From contig CAIIXF020000005.1 in the NCBI GenBank assembly GCA_903813345.2, positions 22,633,375 through 22,697,374 of the forward strand: 64,000 nucleotides of DNA. The letters run 5' to 3'. Below the pieces are notes generated by a model, which saw only the letters and a list, made by a program, of their open reading frames with translations, was not told where the DNA came from and made no database searches. A program made the position numbers and the translations under genes. This document shows, in pieces, positions 23,701-33,831 of this stretch (its first letter is position 1; the number at the start of each line of letters is the position of its first letter). Source of the DNA: Owenia fusiformis (Eukaryota; Annelida; Polychaeta; Sabellida; Oweniidae).

Positions 23701-26700
23701 TATAGGTATACATACACACTGTCATGGTCCACCCTAGGTATAGCTACGTCTGCTACGGGTATTTTATTGCAAATAACCACATGATAGTATGTTGACTACG
23801 CCAACTACGCTTGCTACACCAAATCATTGGTCTATAGGTATACATACACACTTGCATGGTCCACCCTAGGTATAGCTACGTCTGCTACGGGTATTTGATT
23901 GAAAATGACCACTTCATAGTATGTTGACTAAGCCAACTACGCTTGCTACACCCAAACATTGGTCTATAGGTATACACACACACTGCCATGGTGTACCCTG
24001 GGTACAGCTACGTCTGCTACGAGTATTTGATTGAAAATGACCACTTCATAGTATGTACTGTGTTGACTACGCTAACTACGCCTGATACACCAAAACATGA
24101 GTCTATAGGTATACATATACTCTGTAGGGTCACCTTATGTACAACTACGTCTGCTACGGGTATTTAATTGAACAAAAACAGTATAGTATGTTTAATACGC
24201 CAACTACGCTTGCTACACCCAAACATGAGTCTATAGGTATACCACACACTGCCATGGTGTACCCTGGGTATAGCTACGTCTGCTACGAGTATCTTATTGA
24301 AAATGACCACTTCATAGTATGTACTGTGTTGACTACGCCAACTACGCCTGCTACACCAAAACATGAGTCTATAGGTATACACATACACTGTAGGGTCACC
24401 CTATGTACAACTTCGTCTGCTACGGGTATTTAATTGAACAAAAACAGTATAGTATGTTTCATACTACGCCAACTACGCTTGCTACACCTAAACATGAGTC
24501 TATAGGTATACACACACACTGCCATGGTGTACCCTGGGTACAGCTACGTCTGCTACGGATATTTTATTGAAAATGACCACTTCATAGTATGTACTGTGTT
24601 GACTTCGCCAACTACGCCTGCTACACCAAAACATGAGTCTACAGGTATACATACACACTGTAGGGTCACCCTTGTGTACTGCTACGTCTGCTACGGGCAT
24701 TTATTTGAAGAAAAACAGTATGGTATGTTTAGTACGCCAGCTACGCTTGCTACACGGAAACATGAGTCTGTAGGTATACTCACACACTGTCATGGTTCAC
24801 CCTAGGCCTACGCCAACTACGCTTGCTACACCAAAACATGATCAGGGTACATTACGCGTGATTTTACATGTTGGTTGCGCTTTCTACACATGTGCAAGCC
24901 TACCAAAGCCACATTTGTCTGCATGTTACAGAAATCATCACGAAATATGTTCACCTATCTATGGGATTGTAACATGGGCATGTTATATTGATACATGTCA
25001 AGTAGGTGATCACCGCACACGTGCCGAAAATTTGGCCACTATTGATCAAAATGGCCTCCATTTGTCATTAAAAATGTTATCTTTGGTAACCCAAATATCA
25101 GTTGATGGATTTAGCAATTGTTAAAACATCCCGCACCGACAGCATCCCTCTTCAAAAAAGCATCCCTCTGTAATGTACCTCTGGGTCTGTATGATCCCAG
25201 GTCTTTATTATGATAAATAAGCCTGATGTAAAGTGAATTAACTTCTTGAACTTCCCACCCCACGGACTTCAGTCAACATTTCTTCCGAAACTTACTTCCT
25301 AATACAATAGATATATACCAGGATTGGTAACAGGCAGCCACTGCTTATAGATTAACTTATTGTCTTAGAAATCTAACATTGTCTAGTCATATTTATTGAG
25401 GCCAGGTTTTTATTATCTATCTTGCTCACATGAAGGGTATCAGTGCGGCAAGATACATTTCATTAAAATATAATTTATTACAACATTAAAATACTTGTAC
25501 ATTAAATTCATTAAAATAGAAGTTAATAATACAACAACAATATACAGTTATACAATATTATACAGAATAGACTTGTCTTCATGGTAATTACGGAAAATGA
25601 AAGAATTTAGTAAAATCTTTATTTTAATAATTCTTTATTGATATCAAGTAAAAATGCTTTTGATAGATTATCAAAAATAGAGCCTTTATCGTGTCCCCAA
25701 TGAACATCTACATCATCCAACGTGTTTTCTTAAAATTGAAAGTTGTAAAACACTGTTAACAATGACATCCGGGCATTCTTATAAACTTCAAAAAACATAC
25801 TCCGTTGTGTTGTTGTGGATGGAGTAAATAAGCCGTGTTCAAGAGTATCTTTTTCTGAGAGAAAAGTATTACAAAACCAATCTGACAATCCCATCCTTTC
25901 AAGATGAGAATTCAAACCCAAACATTTTGGCTCAAGCTCTAAATTTGATTTGCTGAATGTAAAAGTCCATTCTTACCCATTGTTCATTTGAAATATTAAA
26001 ATAAGATGTGTACTATAAGTTATTCAATGATTCGAGTGAAATACAGAATACAATATGTATATTCTTCCCGAGAAGGTCTGTAATTCATGATGCGCTAGCA
26101 GAGGTGAAACAGAAATATGCTATGAGAGTAGCAGAATGACAGTATGGTAAAATAACCATTTTGGAATATCAAATAAGCATGTACTTTTATGTGATAACAG
26201 ACTTATGCTCTCTTTTGAGAGAATCTGAGGAGCAGAAGTGTGATTCTGATTATTGGTTTACTAGTTCAGTAAAATCAATCAAAGCAGATTGAGTACTGTT
26301 ATCTATGGATTTTGCAAAACACTGGCACATGTCTGCCAAAATCTAAGAACTCTCTCTTTCTAAAGGTTTTTATTTGATAATATTTCGTAATTTATTATTT
26401 GAGTTCTATGCGTAACACTTAATTTCCCGTCCCTGAACAATATTAAAGAATACACATTTTTAAGCTTTCCAATGGTGTCGTGCAAGTGGGTAAATGTTTC
26501 AAATCATGACAAAAATCGTATGCCATGTTGTAAGTCTACAAAAACGTTCCGTCATCTTTTTAGATCCATTACATTTAATTCTTAATTCGGAACCTTCTGC
26601 AAGGGAGATTAAAGAAGATAAGATATGGTGTGATGTAGTGCGAAATATGAAAATTTTGCCAAATTAATGAATCATGCATTTTTTATGCATCAAACTTCTA

Positions 26701-29700
26701 TATTAAACCACCAGTGTATGAATCTGTATATTCTGCATGTCATTACAAAGTCCTTGTTGTATTAACCATGGGCTTTCAACTAGAGTTGAAAGCCCATGTA
26801 TTAACTGATGATCTAGTTACTTCATGTAATGACATGCCAAAACTGTCTCACCAAAGCACCTCGTTGCAAGTCACTGAACATGGATGTTATTTTATAAATT
26901 TCACAACTTTTTATTGTAGATATAATGCATATAAAGATTTATATATCATTTCAAAGCCCTGTTTGTTGGCTATCTGATTTTCTAACTTTTTGGGGAGTAT
27001 ATAGTATATAGGACAAAGTACATGTTTGCCATTTCTGTCTGCGTGAAACTTGGTGAAACTTTGTCAAATTGTTCAGTTTTAACGGGAAATATGACTGATA
27101 TAATGTCTATACACCATTTTTAATCTCTGTTTGTCTCATATCTGATATTCTTACTACTTTATGTAATGATATAACAAAACTGACACTGAATATGGATCGT
27201 TATGGAGTAAAATTCACAACCTTTCGTATTGTTCAGTTTTTATTGTAAAGGTGATACATATATTTCAGTTTCACACCCAGGTAGTAGACCCCATGGGTCA
27301 AAGGAGCTCTGTTCAAAGAGAATTATTCAAGATGGCAGCTGTTTTCAAAATGGCCACCATTTTTCGTAAAAAACATAATCTTTGATAACTCAAATACCAG
27401 TGGATGAATTTGGTTAAAATATTATATGTTGTTGATATGTTGTTGATACATTGTACTTACAATGTAAATTAAGACAAAAGAGCTCTGTTTAGTAAGAAAT
27501 TTTCAAGGTGACTGCTATTTATCATCACACTACTCTATGGAGTTGCTGTCTTCTAGTTTAATACAATGTGGTGGCATAATCAGGCATGAAGAGGGGAAGC
27601 AAATAATCCACCAGAAATCTTGAGAATAAATCCACTCACTCAGACTTTTTTTCCAAATGAATCTGTAAAACTGAATTCTTATTTAATTTCTTTTGATAGT
27701 AGTATTTTACTCCCTATATTTGGCTTGCTTTTTAGATTTGCAAAAGGACATTTTTCATTCCTAACTTTGTCCTGGGGAGTGCATTCTTTTGATCATCGTT
27801 TTTTTTATAATACAGTATTTTTGCTTCAGACTGTGATGAACAAATACAGAAAGAGCTTCAAAAGTTTGCTACCCTGGAGGAAGAAAAAGAAAGAGTAAGC
27901 CAAATACCCAAGACAGACCCAGAATTTCTCAAGTGAGCAACATTGTTGTACCATTTATCACTTTCATTCACAGTAAGCAAATGTTGCAGGTTAACAAATG
28001 CTAAATGTTGTCAAATGTTTAAGGTCAATAAATGCTACATGCTGTCAAATGTTTGGGTTATCAAATGGTACATCTTGTCAAATGTTGCAGGTTAACAAAT
28101 GCTAAATGTTGTCAAATGTTTGAGGTCAATAAATGCTACATGCTGTCAAATGTTTGAGGTCAATAAATGCTACATGCTGTCAAATGTTTGGGTTATCAAA
28201 TGCTACATGTTGTCAAATGTTTGGGTTATCAAATGGTACATGTTGTCAAATGTAGTAGGTTAGCAATTGCTAAATGTTGTCAAATGTTTGAGGTCAATAA
28301 ATGCTACATGCTGTCAAATGTTTGGGTTATCAAATGCTACATGTTGTCAAATGTAGTAGGTTAGCAATTGCTAAATGTTGTCAAATGTTTGAGGTCAATA
28401 AATGCTACATGCTGTCAAATGTTTGGGTTATCAAATGCTACATGTTGTCAAATGTTTGGGTTATCAAATGGTACATGTTGTCAAATGTTGTAGGTTATCA
28501 AATGCTACATGTTTGCAAATATTTGGGTTATCAAATGCTACATGTTTTCAAATGTTGCAGGTTATCAAATGCTACATGTTGTCAAATGTTGTAGGTTATG
28601 AAATGCTACATGTTGTCAAATGTTGTAGGATATCAAATGGTACATTTTGTCAAATGTAGGTTATTAAATGCAACATGTAGTCAAATGTTGTAGGTTATCA
28701 AATGCTACATGTTTGCAAATATTTGGGTTATGAAAAATGCTACATGTTTTCAAATGTTGCAGGTTATCAAATGCTACATGTTTGCAAATATTTGGGTTAT
28801 CAAATGCTACATGTTTTCAAATGTAGGTTATCAAATGCTACATATGTTGTCAATTGTTAGAGGTCAACAAATGCTATATGTTGTCAAATGTTTGGGTTAT
28901 CAAATGCTACATGTGGTCAAGTGTAGGTTATCAAATGCTACATGTGGTCAAATAATGTAAGTAAACAAATGCTACACCTTGTCAAATGTTGCAGGTTAAC
29001 AAATGCTACATGTTGTCAAATGTTGCAGGTTATCAAATGTTACATGTTGTCAAATAATACATGTTATTTCATGCAACATGTTGTCAAATGTTGCAGGTTA
29101 TCTGTTGAGCTTGAGATGCTGAAAGATGACAGCTTGGAAGGTTTGTGCCAGGCCCTTAAACAGCAGCTACAGCAGTTAAAGCAACAGCAGTGGCAACAGC
29201 AGCTGCATCAACAGCATAAACAGAGAGTTCTTACACAGGGAAACAAGGTATTTCCAAGCTTTTTGATGCGAAAGGATTTGTAGATAGAAAACATAACTCT
29301 TAATGTCAGGTGATGAAGTTAAGTTACTGACATTTTTTCACACATTGAACACAATATTATTTCAATCTCGTTGTGAAATACCCTTGATGTTCAATAGACA
29401 TATTCTTTTAAATAAGCAAAATCAAACTATTAGAAAGGGTATAATGAGTAATTGACAAAGCTTATCTGAAAATATCTCCATTTGTTGCAGGGTAAGATTC
29501 ACAACTTACAACTCAACATCTTTTATTTGGTTGATTGATGAAAAAATTTTACAGAATAAACAAGACAGGAACAAATTAAGGTGTAAATTAACTCTGATTG
29601 AGAAATCACCCACCACCCCAGAGAACATACCCAATTTTTCATTAAGAATTGAGCTTTTTACAGACAGCGAAAAATTGGAATTTACAATTGTTCACTTCTA

Positions 29701-31073
29701 GGTTCCTAAATTAGTGTCAAGTAGCCAGGCTCCTCATAGTAACACCAAGTCAGTGCGTAACTTCCAGTTTAAAGCCCGGGGGTTGCACAACGTGAAGGTA
29801 CCCCAATGCCAAACACCTATTGAGGATGAGGGACAGCCAGGGTTTGTTCCAGCCTCTGCAGTGTTTACTGAATACCATTCAAGAACACAAGGTGGAAAAT
29901 CACTTATTGTGAGCAGTACTCAAGAAGATCTGAAAGGAGAGGCTGTAAAACGGAACAATGAGTACAGTTCCCAGAATGGATATGGATCTATGGAAAAGAA
30001 AAGGAAACAAGATGGGAATCATGTTGTCAGTACAAATGCTAAACCAAATAATCCTAAACAGCCAAACATTCACAAGTTGTCTGAGCGCATGAAACAGGTT
30101 GGTTCCTTAATTTTAAATGCCTAATGGTGATCTTTATCCCTGATACTGACTTCTTAGAGTGACATTGATTTAGCATGAGCAGACTTTATCCTCCAAGGCT
30201 ATCAGGATAGTCATACTCTTTCACATTAAGGTGACTGTTAGTCTAATTAAGTCTCAGTTAAAATGCTTTGTTACAATGTAACCTTAGAAACTTTAAGCGA
30301 TGTATATGCTTCCAAAAAACAAAGGGATGTCATAAAACTTTAGAATGTTTAATTATTATTTTCAGAAAGGTCTCAATGTTTTCTCAGACTTTGATGAAGT
30401 TAATGATGCAGAGGTGTTGTATTGTGAGTCAGACTCTCCAACAGGTGGCTCTGGTGGATGTTTTGGCTCTTTGTCACCAGTCGTCAGTAATAATGAAAGA
30501 ACTAAAACATGTAAGAATGAAGGGCTCATTTCTAGCACGATTCAACCAGGTATATCCAGGATATCATTTTTTGTAGAAAGTCCATAAATAGGGTTAGGGC
30601 ATTTAGGAATAAGATCAGCTTAGCAAAGGGAGTAATCAAAATATTGATGCGATTCTTTTATGTCAAGCCCACTTTCCTTAGGTCACATCCATGAAAATAT
30701 TAATTCATTTCAAAACTTATGTCATTTCATTGTCCATGTGCTTTTATAAAGAGGCAGGAAGGGTATCATCACAGAAAAATTTGTACAAGAAATCTTTGAC
30801 TATCCCCTTCAACTTACTTAAATCGTTTATATGTAATTTGGCAGGTGATTTACGTATATCTTTACTGATACATGTCCAAAGAGAAAATATCAAAAATGAG
30901 CATAAGAATGAATTATGAATTATCAAAAATATCCAATGTAACAAAAATGATCATATTAATTCCAAAAGGTTTACTGTAATAAATATCTCTTTTGGCTAAT
31001 TACAGGATTTGGGAAAGAGCCTGCCAATGATGACATTGGGGATGGACAGAACCAGAAAAAAAGTCAGATTTAG
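11712..31073 (+). CDS. CCDC172: CCDC172-like coiled-coil protein, complete, 10 exons
   Basis: Exons: 11712-11796, 13317-13402, 15550-15666, 17571-17736, 17960-18061, 27830-27932, 29097-29247, 29702-30097, 30366-30549, 31006-31073; all junctions are GT-AG and phases match, giving 485 codons. The start MSDNLDTLFEQILHSEQRAQ and NEIKQKILKYQDQIEG match the beginning of vertebrate CCDC172 (MSLESLF..I..TEHQAEE; SEI....KI), and DPEFLKLSVELEMLKDDSLE then GLCQALKQQLQQL matches its C-terminal ECLRLKKELELYKEDDMES..EAL. Residues 1-270 are mainly heptad-like coiled coil. CCDC172 binds tektin-2 in sperm flagella, so a ciliary role is inferred. Residues about 271-485 (exons 8-10) are a polar extension absent from the roughly 258-residue vertebrate protein as I recall it. 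Exon 1 uses GAAA|GTAGGT, because the nearby AG|GTAAAC donor would put a stop in exon 2. Introns are repeat-filled. Confidence 0.75.
12275..12340 (-). repeat. Dispersed repeat shared with 62955-63020
   Basis: CCGGAATAGCCTGACAACAG and TTGTCACAAATGGCGGACAT match the inverse of 62955-63020. It follows CAGTGGCGGATCCGGG at 12256-12271, a phrase that resembles hAT-type termini. Boundaries not resolved. Confidence 0.5.
12471..12650. mobile_element. Small MITE-like inverted repeat
   Basis: ATAGCCAGAGGGGGGAGC at the left and the inverse of GCTCCCCCTCCTGG...GCTGGCTACGGG at the right form imperfect termini around a 120-bp interior. Similar TAGCCA.../TGGCTACG phrases recur at 46130, 46415, 47975 and 48225, so a family is likely. 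Confidence 0.45.
14083..15276 (+). repeat. Recent 599-bp tandem duplication
   Basis: 14083-14681 and 14682-15276 are near-identical direct copies (CATAGACACCCTACCCAGTT starts each). The differences I see are a few substitutions and a 4-base gap (CGTA present only in the first copy). It lies in intron 2 of the CCDC172-like gene. Each copy contains an acceptor-like TTGTTTTCAG, without a coding exon after it that fits the gene phase. Confidence 0.93.
15700..16300. other. Intronic stretch with internal direct repeats
   Basis: Contains twice-used phrases ATGGGCGTATAAG.GTACTAC (15903 and 16220) and AACAAAGTAACGACAGAACGAT-like blocks (16066 and 16131). It looks like decayed repeat DNA; the small open frame at 15872-16141 is not supported as an exon. 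Confidence 0.4.
16310..16640 (+). repeat. Direct repeat pair, about 100 bp
   Basis: The block ATTGCACTTAAATATTAGCT to TTGTTGTGTGAACCCCCTCC occurs at about 16326-16423 and again at about 16530-16622, with one or two changes. The TAATAAAACTGTGCTAAACTTTTCAG phrase is also doubled (16490 and 16627). Confidence 0.85.
16754..17406. mobile_element. Inverted-repeat element ending just before exon 4
   Basis: GCAGTATGGCAAGTGATTTT at the left is inverted as AAAACCACTTGCCATACTGC at the right, and the similarity (ATATCTTTCACCATGAGTA, GGGGCCC-like, GAGGATC blocks) continues inward on both sides for over 150 bp. No transposase frame. It ends about 165 bp upstream of exon 4 of the CCDC172-like gene. Confidence 0.7.
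18498..18620 (+). repeat. 53-bp tandem repeat, about 2.3 copies
   Basis: TCACCTACACGGGAATTTTA to TCATTCGTATCAC is repeated directly at 18498 and 18551 and partly at 18603. It sits immediately left of the 132-bp satellite array. Confidence 0.85.
18640..19621 (+). repeat. 132-bp satellite array, left arm (about 7 copies)
   Basis: Units contain GCAAGCGTAGTTGGCGTAGT, CAACATACTATCATGTGGTT, ATTTTCAATAAAATACCCGT, AGCAGACGTAGCTATACCTA and GGGTGGACCATGACAGTG. The central copies are nearly identical; the left edge copies are more diverged. The array ends sharply at GGTGGACCAT before 19622. The same unit in inverse orientation forms the array at 22730-24838. Confidence 0.95.
19622..21096. other. Core between satellite arms, left half
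   Basis: The + open frame that starts in the array continues as INPSFVYNVYQKCIPNWSTC and DYDAIVAAVKRFKKKEFVFY, ending at about 19855. It has no domain I can name but reads less randomly than its neighbours, so it could be a relic of an element-encoded protein. The rest is AT-rich with no further frame, apart from the hairpin at 20032-20107. Confidence 0.35.
20032..20107. repeat. Perfect 33-bp inverted repeat with 10-nt loop
   Basis: ATTACCAAAGAAGAAGTAAT followed by TTCAATAATAATG (20032-20064) is exactly complementary to 20075-20107, separated by TTCATTATTA. Perfect conservation suggests recent formation or selection. No adjacent transposase or terminator context. Confidence 0.95.
21097..22182 (-). 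mobile_element. Mariner-like transposon with decayed transposase, TA flanks
   Basis: Both ends carry CGAGGGGTGATTCAAAAGTA followed by ATGGACAAAATTTTATAGGC in inverted orientation, directly flanked by TA (21095-21096 and 22183-22184). The 1086-bp body holds transposase debris on the minus strand. It lies inside the core between the two satellite arms, so it either belongs to the composite or inserted later. Confidence 0.9.
21453..21975 (-). pseudogene. Mariner transposase, broken by frameshifts
   Basis: The frame at 21453-21743 includes LPHAPYSPDTAPCDFYLFPT then LKMALKGQSFQTLAE, the YSPDLAPxDFxLFP motif holding the third catalytic aspartate, and the WVRRQKKVIELGGEYIE C-terminus. The overlapping frame at 21664-21975 supplies LLHMDNAPAHRS, the HDNAPAHRS motif with the second catalytic aspartate. 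The two frames are shifted relative to each other and the N-terminal DNA-binding part is missing, so it is inactive. Confidence 0.88.
22185..22729. other. Core between satellite arms, right part
   Basis: AT-rich, no open frame of interest. CCCAACCAAAACAATGACC near 22341 recalls the dispersed repeat at 4440-4860. Ends at the right satellite arm. Confidence 0.4.
22730..24838 (-). repeat. 132-bp satellite array, right arm (about 16 copies, inverted)
   Basis: Same unit as at 18640-19621 but on the opposite strand (CTACGCCAACTACGCTTGCT, ACACCAAAACATTGGTCT, CTACGTCTGCTACGGGTATT). Copies from about 23000 to 23900 are nearly identical and match the left arm best. Copies near 24000-24830 are a diverged subfamily (CACTGTAGGGTCACC, GTACAACTACGTCTG) with a longer, roughly 270-bp, higher-order spacing. 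Open frames here are artefacts of the repeat. Confidence 0.95.
24839..25600. other. Intronic sequence, no gene seen
   Basis: A 110-codon frame at 24792-25124 runs out of the satellite array and shows no domain. The remainder is AT-rich. Part of intron 5 of the CCDC172-like gene. Confidence 0.35.
25612..25960 (-). pseudogene. Unidentified protein remnant
   Basis: On the minus strand EPKCLGLNSHLERMGLSDWF, CNTFLSEKDTLEHGLFTPST and FFEVYKNARMSLLTVFYNFQ are followed, after a stop and frame change, by NTLDDVDVHWGHDKGSIFDN and LSKAFLLDINKELLK before TAA. The two pieces read as one protein broken by a small lesion. I do not recognise it; a retrocopy or transposon protein are both possible. Confidence 0.33.
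26735..26838. repeat. Hairpin with perfect 15-bp inner arms
   Basis: CATGGGCTTTCAACT (26767-26781) and its exact inverse (26784-26798) are separated by two bases. The pairing resumes further out with GCATGTCATTACA and its inverse near 26825-26838. Likely a small MITE or its centre. Confidence 0.75.
26839..27829. other. Intronic repeats, no exon until 27830
   Basis: Holds a dispersed repeat around 27290-27560 (GGCAGCTGTTTTCAAAATGG, CATTTTTCGTAAAAAACATAATC) also seen near 18360-18410 and, loosely, near 44940-45110. The 27620-27898 frame merges with true exon 6 only at its end. Confidence 0.45.
27980..29096 (+). repeat. 33/34-bp minisatellite ending on a splice acceptor
   Basis: About 33 copies of a unit such as AAATGCTACATGTTGTCAAA followed by TGTTGCAGGTTATC or TGTTTGGGTTATC. 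Subtypes alternate (TTTGAGGTCAAT, GTAGTAGGTTAGC). The last copy supplies TGTTGCAG, the acceptor of exon 7 of the CCDC172-like gene at 29097, and exon 7 itself starts GTTATC like the repeat. Internal copies at 28993 and 29027 offer equivalent acceptors. Confidence 0.93.
29702..31073 (+). CDS. CCDC172: C-terminal extension exons 8-10 of the CCDC172-like gene
   Basis: Exons 29702-30097 (132 codons), 30366-30549 and 31006-31073 encode a hydrophilic, probably disordered tail. It includes FQFKARGLHNVKVPQCQTP and FVPASAVFTEYHSR, a basic MEKKRKQDG patch, an acidic SDFDEVNDAEVLYCESD segment, and the ending DGQNQKKSQI before TAG. Phases are continuous with exon 7. The basic KKRKQ run could be a nuclear localisation signal. 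No family recognised for the tail. Confidence 0.72.
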
Positions 31074-31432
31074 ATAGACTTGTAACATTTCTGACATTTT
31101 ACAAAAACTAGTCGAAGAGAACTATCCATGAGGCACCAGTATACTGGTATAGAAATATTGAAAATATTCTTTTTACCATATTCGAGAGAATGGAGGAGAT
31201 ATCCACCGGAAGTGGTGTCCATAATCCCAAGAATTAGTTCTGGACACTTATTTGATGTAAAGTTTTGAATGAATTTTGATCTCCAGATGAAGATAGATGG
31301 AAACAACAGACTAGAGCGGATGCTGTCTGGGATCATGCGTATATGGGGAATACATGTTCTTCCTGTACATATCCATGATATCTGTTTGACTAGATATCCA
31401 GTTTTCTCTACATATACATTTCAATGTTAATA

Positions 31433-32762
31433 CCCTCTGTATCAAAAGTCTTTTCCTATTTAGGAAAACCTCAAATAACTTTCGTAAATGGCAAGTAAAC
31501 GTGATAAGACTTTTCATACATAATTTAAGGCATAATACACCTTCTGTGTAAATTTGGAGACAGTTGATTAATTTTTACTCAAAATATCACATTTAGAACA
31601 TAGCATATACCTAGAACACCGATGTGACTTTTTCCAATTTTGTGACGTCAAACTTACCTCGGATCGCCAAACTGACCAAAATCACTTTAAATTAGGTTGC
31701 TCTGTAAAAGTACGCAGACAAAGGTCTTTATATATAAAATGCTAATTATTACTCTGGATGTCCCCATACAGCCCTAGACCATGTTATACTACACTTAACC
31801 CTTTCCTGCCGAAAAATATTTGAAGAATTCATCACAATAAGCACTGCTATCATTAATATGTCAATGTTCGATGCATTATGATTCAGAATTATTGCAATAA
31901 AATGAAAATATGATAGATTCGTTTGAATTAAATACAAAAATTACATCAAGAATATTTAGAAGATAAACCCGTGAGAAAATCAAATTGACACATTAGTCAC
32001 AAATTTATTCTAATTGATGTCATTGGGCAGGAAAGGGGTAAGTATTAAGAAAATACTGCATAACAGTGAACATTGAGGCAACATTGTTGACACAGCAGGT
32101 GTAAGGACTTTTGCATTGTTATTATACAGCTTTCTCATATGACTAACAAAGATACAGCCATCTTTACCCCATGCAAGATATTGCCATCTTTCATCCTAAA
32201 AAGTCACACTTGCAAGATGAGATTTACTTGTGACATCACTGGTCTATAAACATCAACAACATGGCAACGGACCCGCCAAGTCTATATATAGATATTATAG
32301 GCACAAAAGCTTTCGAACCACTCACTCCCTTCGGTCGTTCTGGGTACAGAAAACATTTGTGCCTAGCCCTGCGGGGTGTATTCGACAATATAACCCCTGC
32401 TCTTCGGTCTATATTTCTTAAGTCTATAACATATTCTGATTGCTCATAATTAGCATTTTATATACAAATTATAAATACCTTTGTCCGCTTAGTTTTACAG
32501 AGCAGCCAGACTTTGGTCAGTTTGGCAATCTTGAGTAAGTTTGACATCACAAACTTGGAAAAGTCACATCGTTGTTTTTGGTATGTGCTATGTTCTGTAT
32601 GTAATATTTTGTGTAAAAATTAATCAATTATCTTAAAATTTCCGGATAGTGTGTATTATATGCCTTAAAGTATGTATGAAAAGTTTCATTAGTTTACTTG
32701 CCATTTACAAAAGTTATTTGAGGTTTTCCTTAATAGGAAAATACTTTTTTTGATACAGAGGG
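31433..32762. mobile_element. Long-TIR element with TA flanks, non-autonomous
   Basis: CCCTCTGTATCAAAAGT at the left and its near inverse at the right are each flanked by TA. The inverse similarity runs about 330 bp inward (for example TTACTTGCCATTTAC, AGTTTGACATCAC, GCATTTTATATA). The loop (about 31760-32430) has a GC-richer tract near 32265-32430 with two overlapping short frames and no known domain. It starts about 360 bp after the stop codon of the CCDC172-like gene. Confidence 0.8.
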
Positions 32763-32764
32763 TA

Positions 32765-33830
32765 TGTGTTTATCTATGATTGATAGTTTCATTTGCTAAG
32801 GATGCAAACATTTTATTTATGTTTGTCATATTATCATAAAATAAATAACATACAAAAAATAGTTGTAGTTATTTGCATTTCAAAACATGACCACTGTCAT
32901 GTCTACGGTATATCCATCAGATTCAAAGTCCATCATTTTGTAACAAGGAAGCTTGTCTTGTATCTCAAAAAATCGAAAATAAATAGAATACAAAAAGGGG
33001 AAGTCATCAATGCTGCTCAAGTGTCTCAATTCTATTCATTACATTTTCTTCAAAATAAAATAATAGAAAATAGAAATAAAACATGTATAAATTAGGAATG
33101 GAGAGGCATTAGTTGTGGAAAAGATTGGTATCGATATGGCGAACTGAATTCAACATTGCTTTTCTCTTGAACCAATTATTGAAAACATTCTGTAAAAAAC
33201 AAGGATTGACTGATTGACAATTTAATGCGAAAATTATTTAAAATTATTTAAATATATTTTTTATAACTGTTTTTGTTAACATTTTTTGATTTTTAGTGCA
33301 ATTGTTTTTTGTTCCTTTCTACCAATTCTTGAGAAATTGCACAACATTCAGCAGTTCATTTTTTATCTCAAAATGGTGAGCCTATGAAATAATACATATG
33401 TAGGGTTAAGATTTTATAAATGGAAGTCAGGTTTAATATGTATGGTTTTATTAGTGCAACCAAAAATACATGTACATAATACATGTAATACAGTGTACCT
33501 TTTACAATTCTACCCGTCTCATGAATTTTAAGACACAGAAAGAATACAACAGCTCATTTGAATCAATGCTCATATACATTCTTTGAGGGTCAATATGGGT
33601 AGTCTATGGTATGCCCCTGTTCCATTGTCATTGGTCCCATTTTTTTCCTTTAGGAGAAATCAGTTTTTTCACCATATGAGCCAATCAATTGGTCCCATTT
33701 TTTCAAAATAAAGCATAATGATTAAAACTCAATGATATAAACAATTTTAGATGATTTACATCATAAAATATTCAAAATTCAGTCAAAGTAATCAAGGGGT
33801 CCCAACAACCACCATTTATTTAAATTTTAG
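32765..33830. other. AT-rich intergenic, nothing recognised
   Basis: Short frames only (such as 32793-33095) without domain features. AATAAA-like runs abound near 33050-33080 by composition. Confidence 0.35.
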
Positions 33831-33831
33831 A

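Noticed and set aside
18640-24838. CRISPR-like array of regular repeats
   Set aside because: Units are contiguous 132-bp satellite copies with no unique spacers, in a eukaryotic intron, in two opposite orientations.
28167-28960. Open frames with repeated CYMLSNVWVIK units
   Set aside because: By-product of the 33-bp minisatellite in an intron. Only the stretch from 28995 to 29096 is worth testing, as an alternative exon extension.
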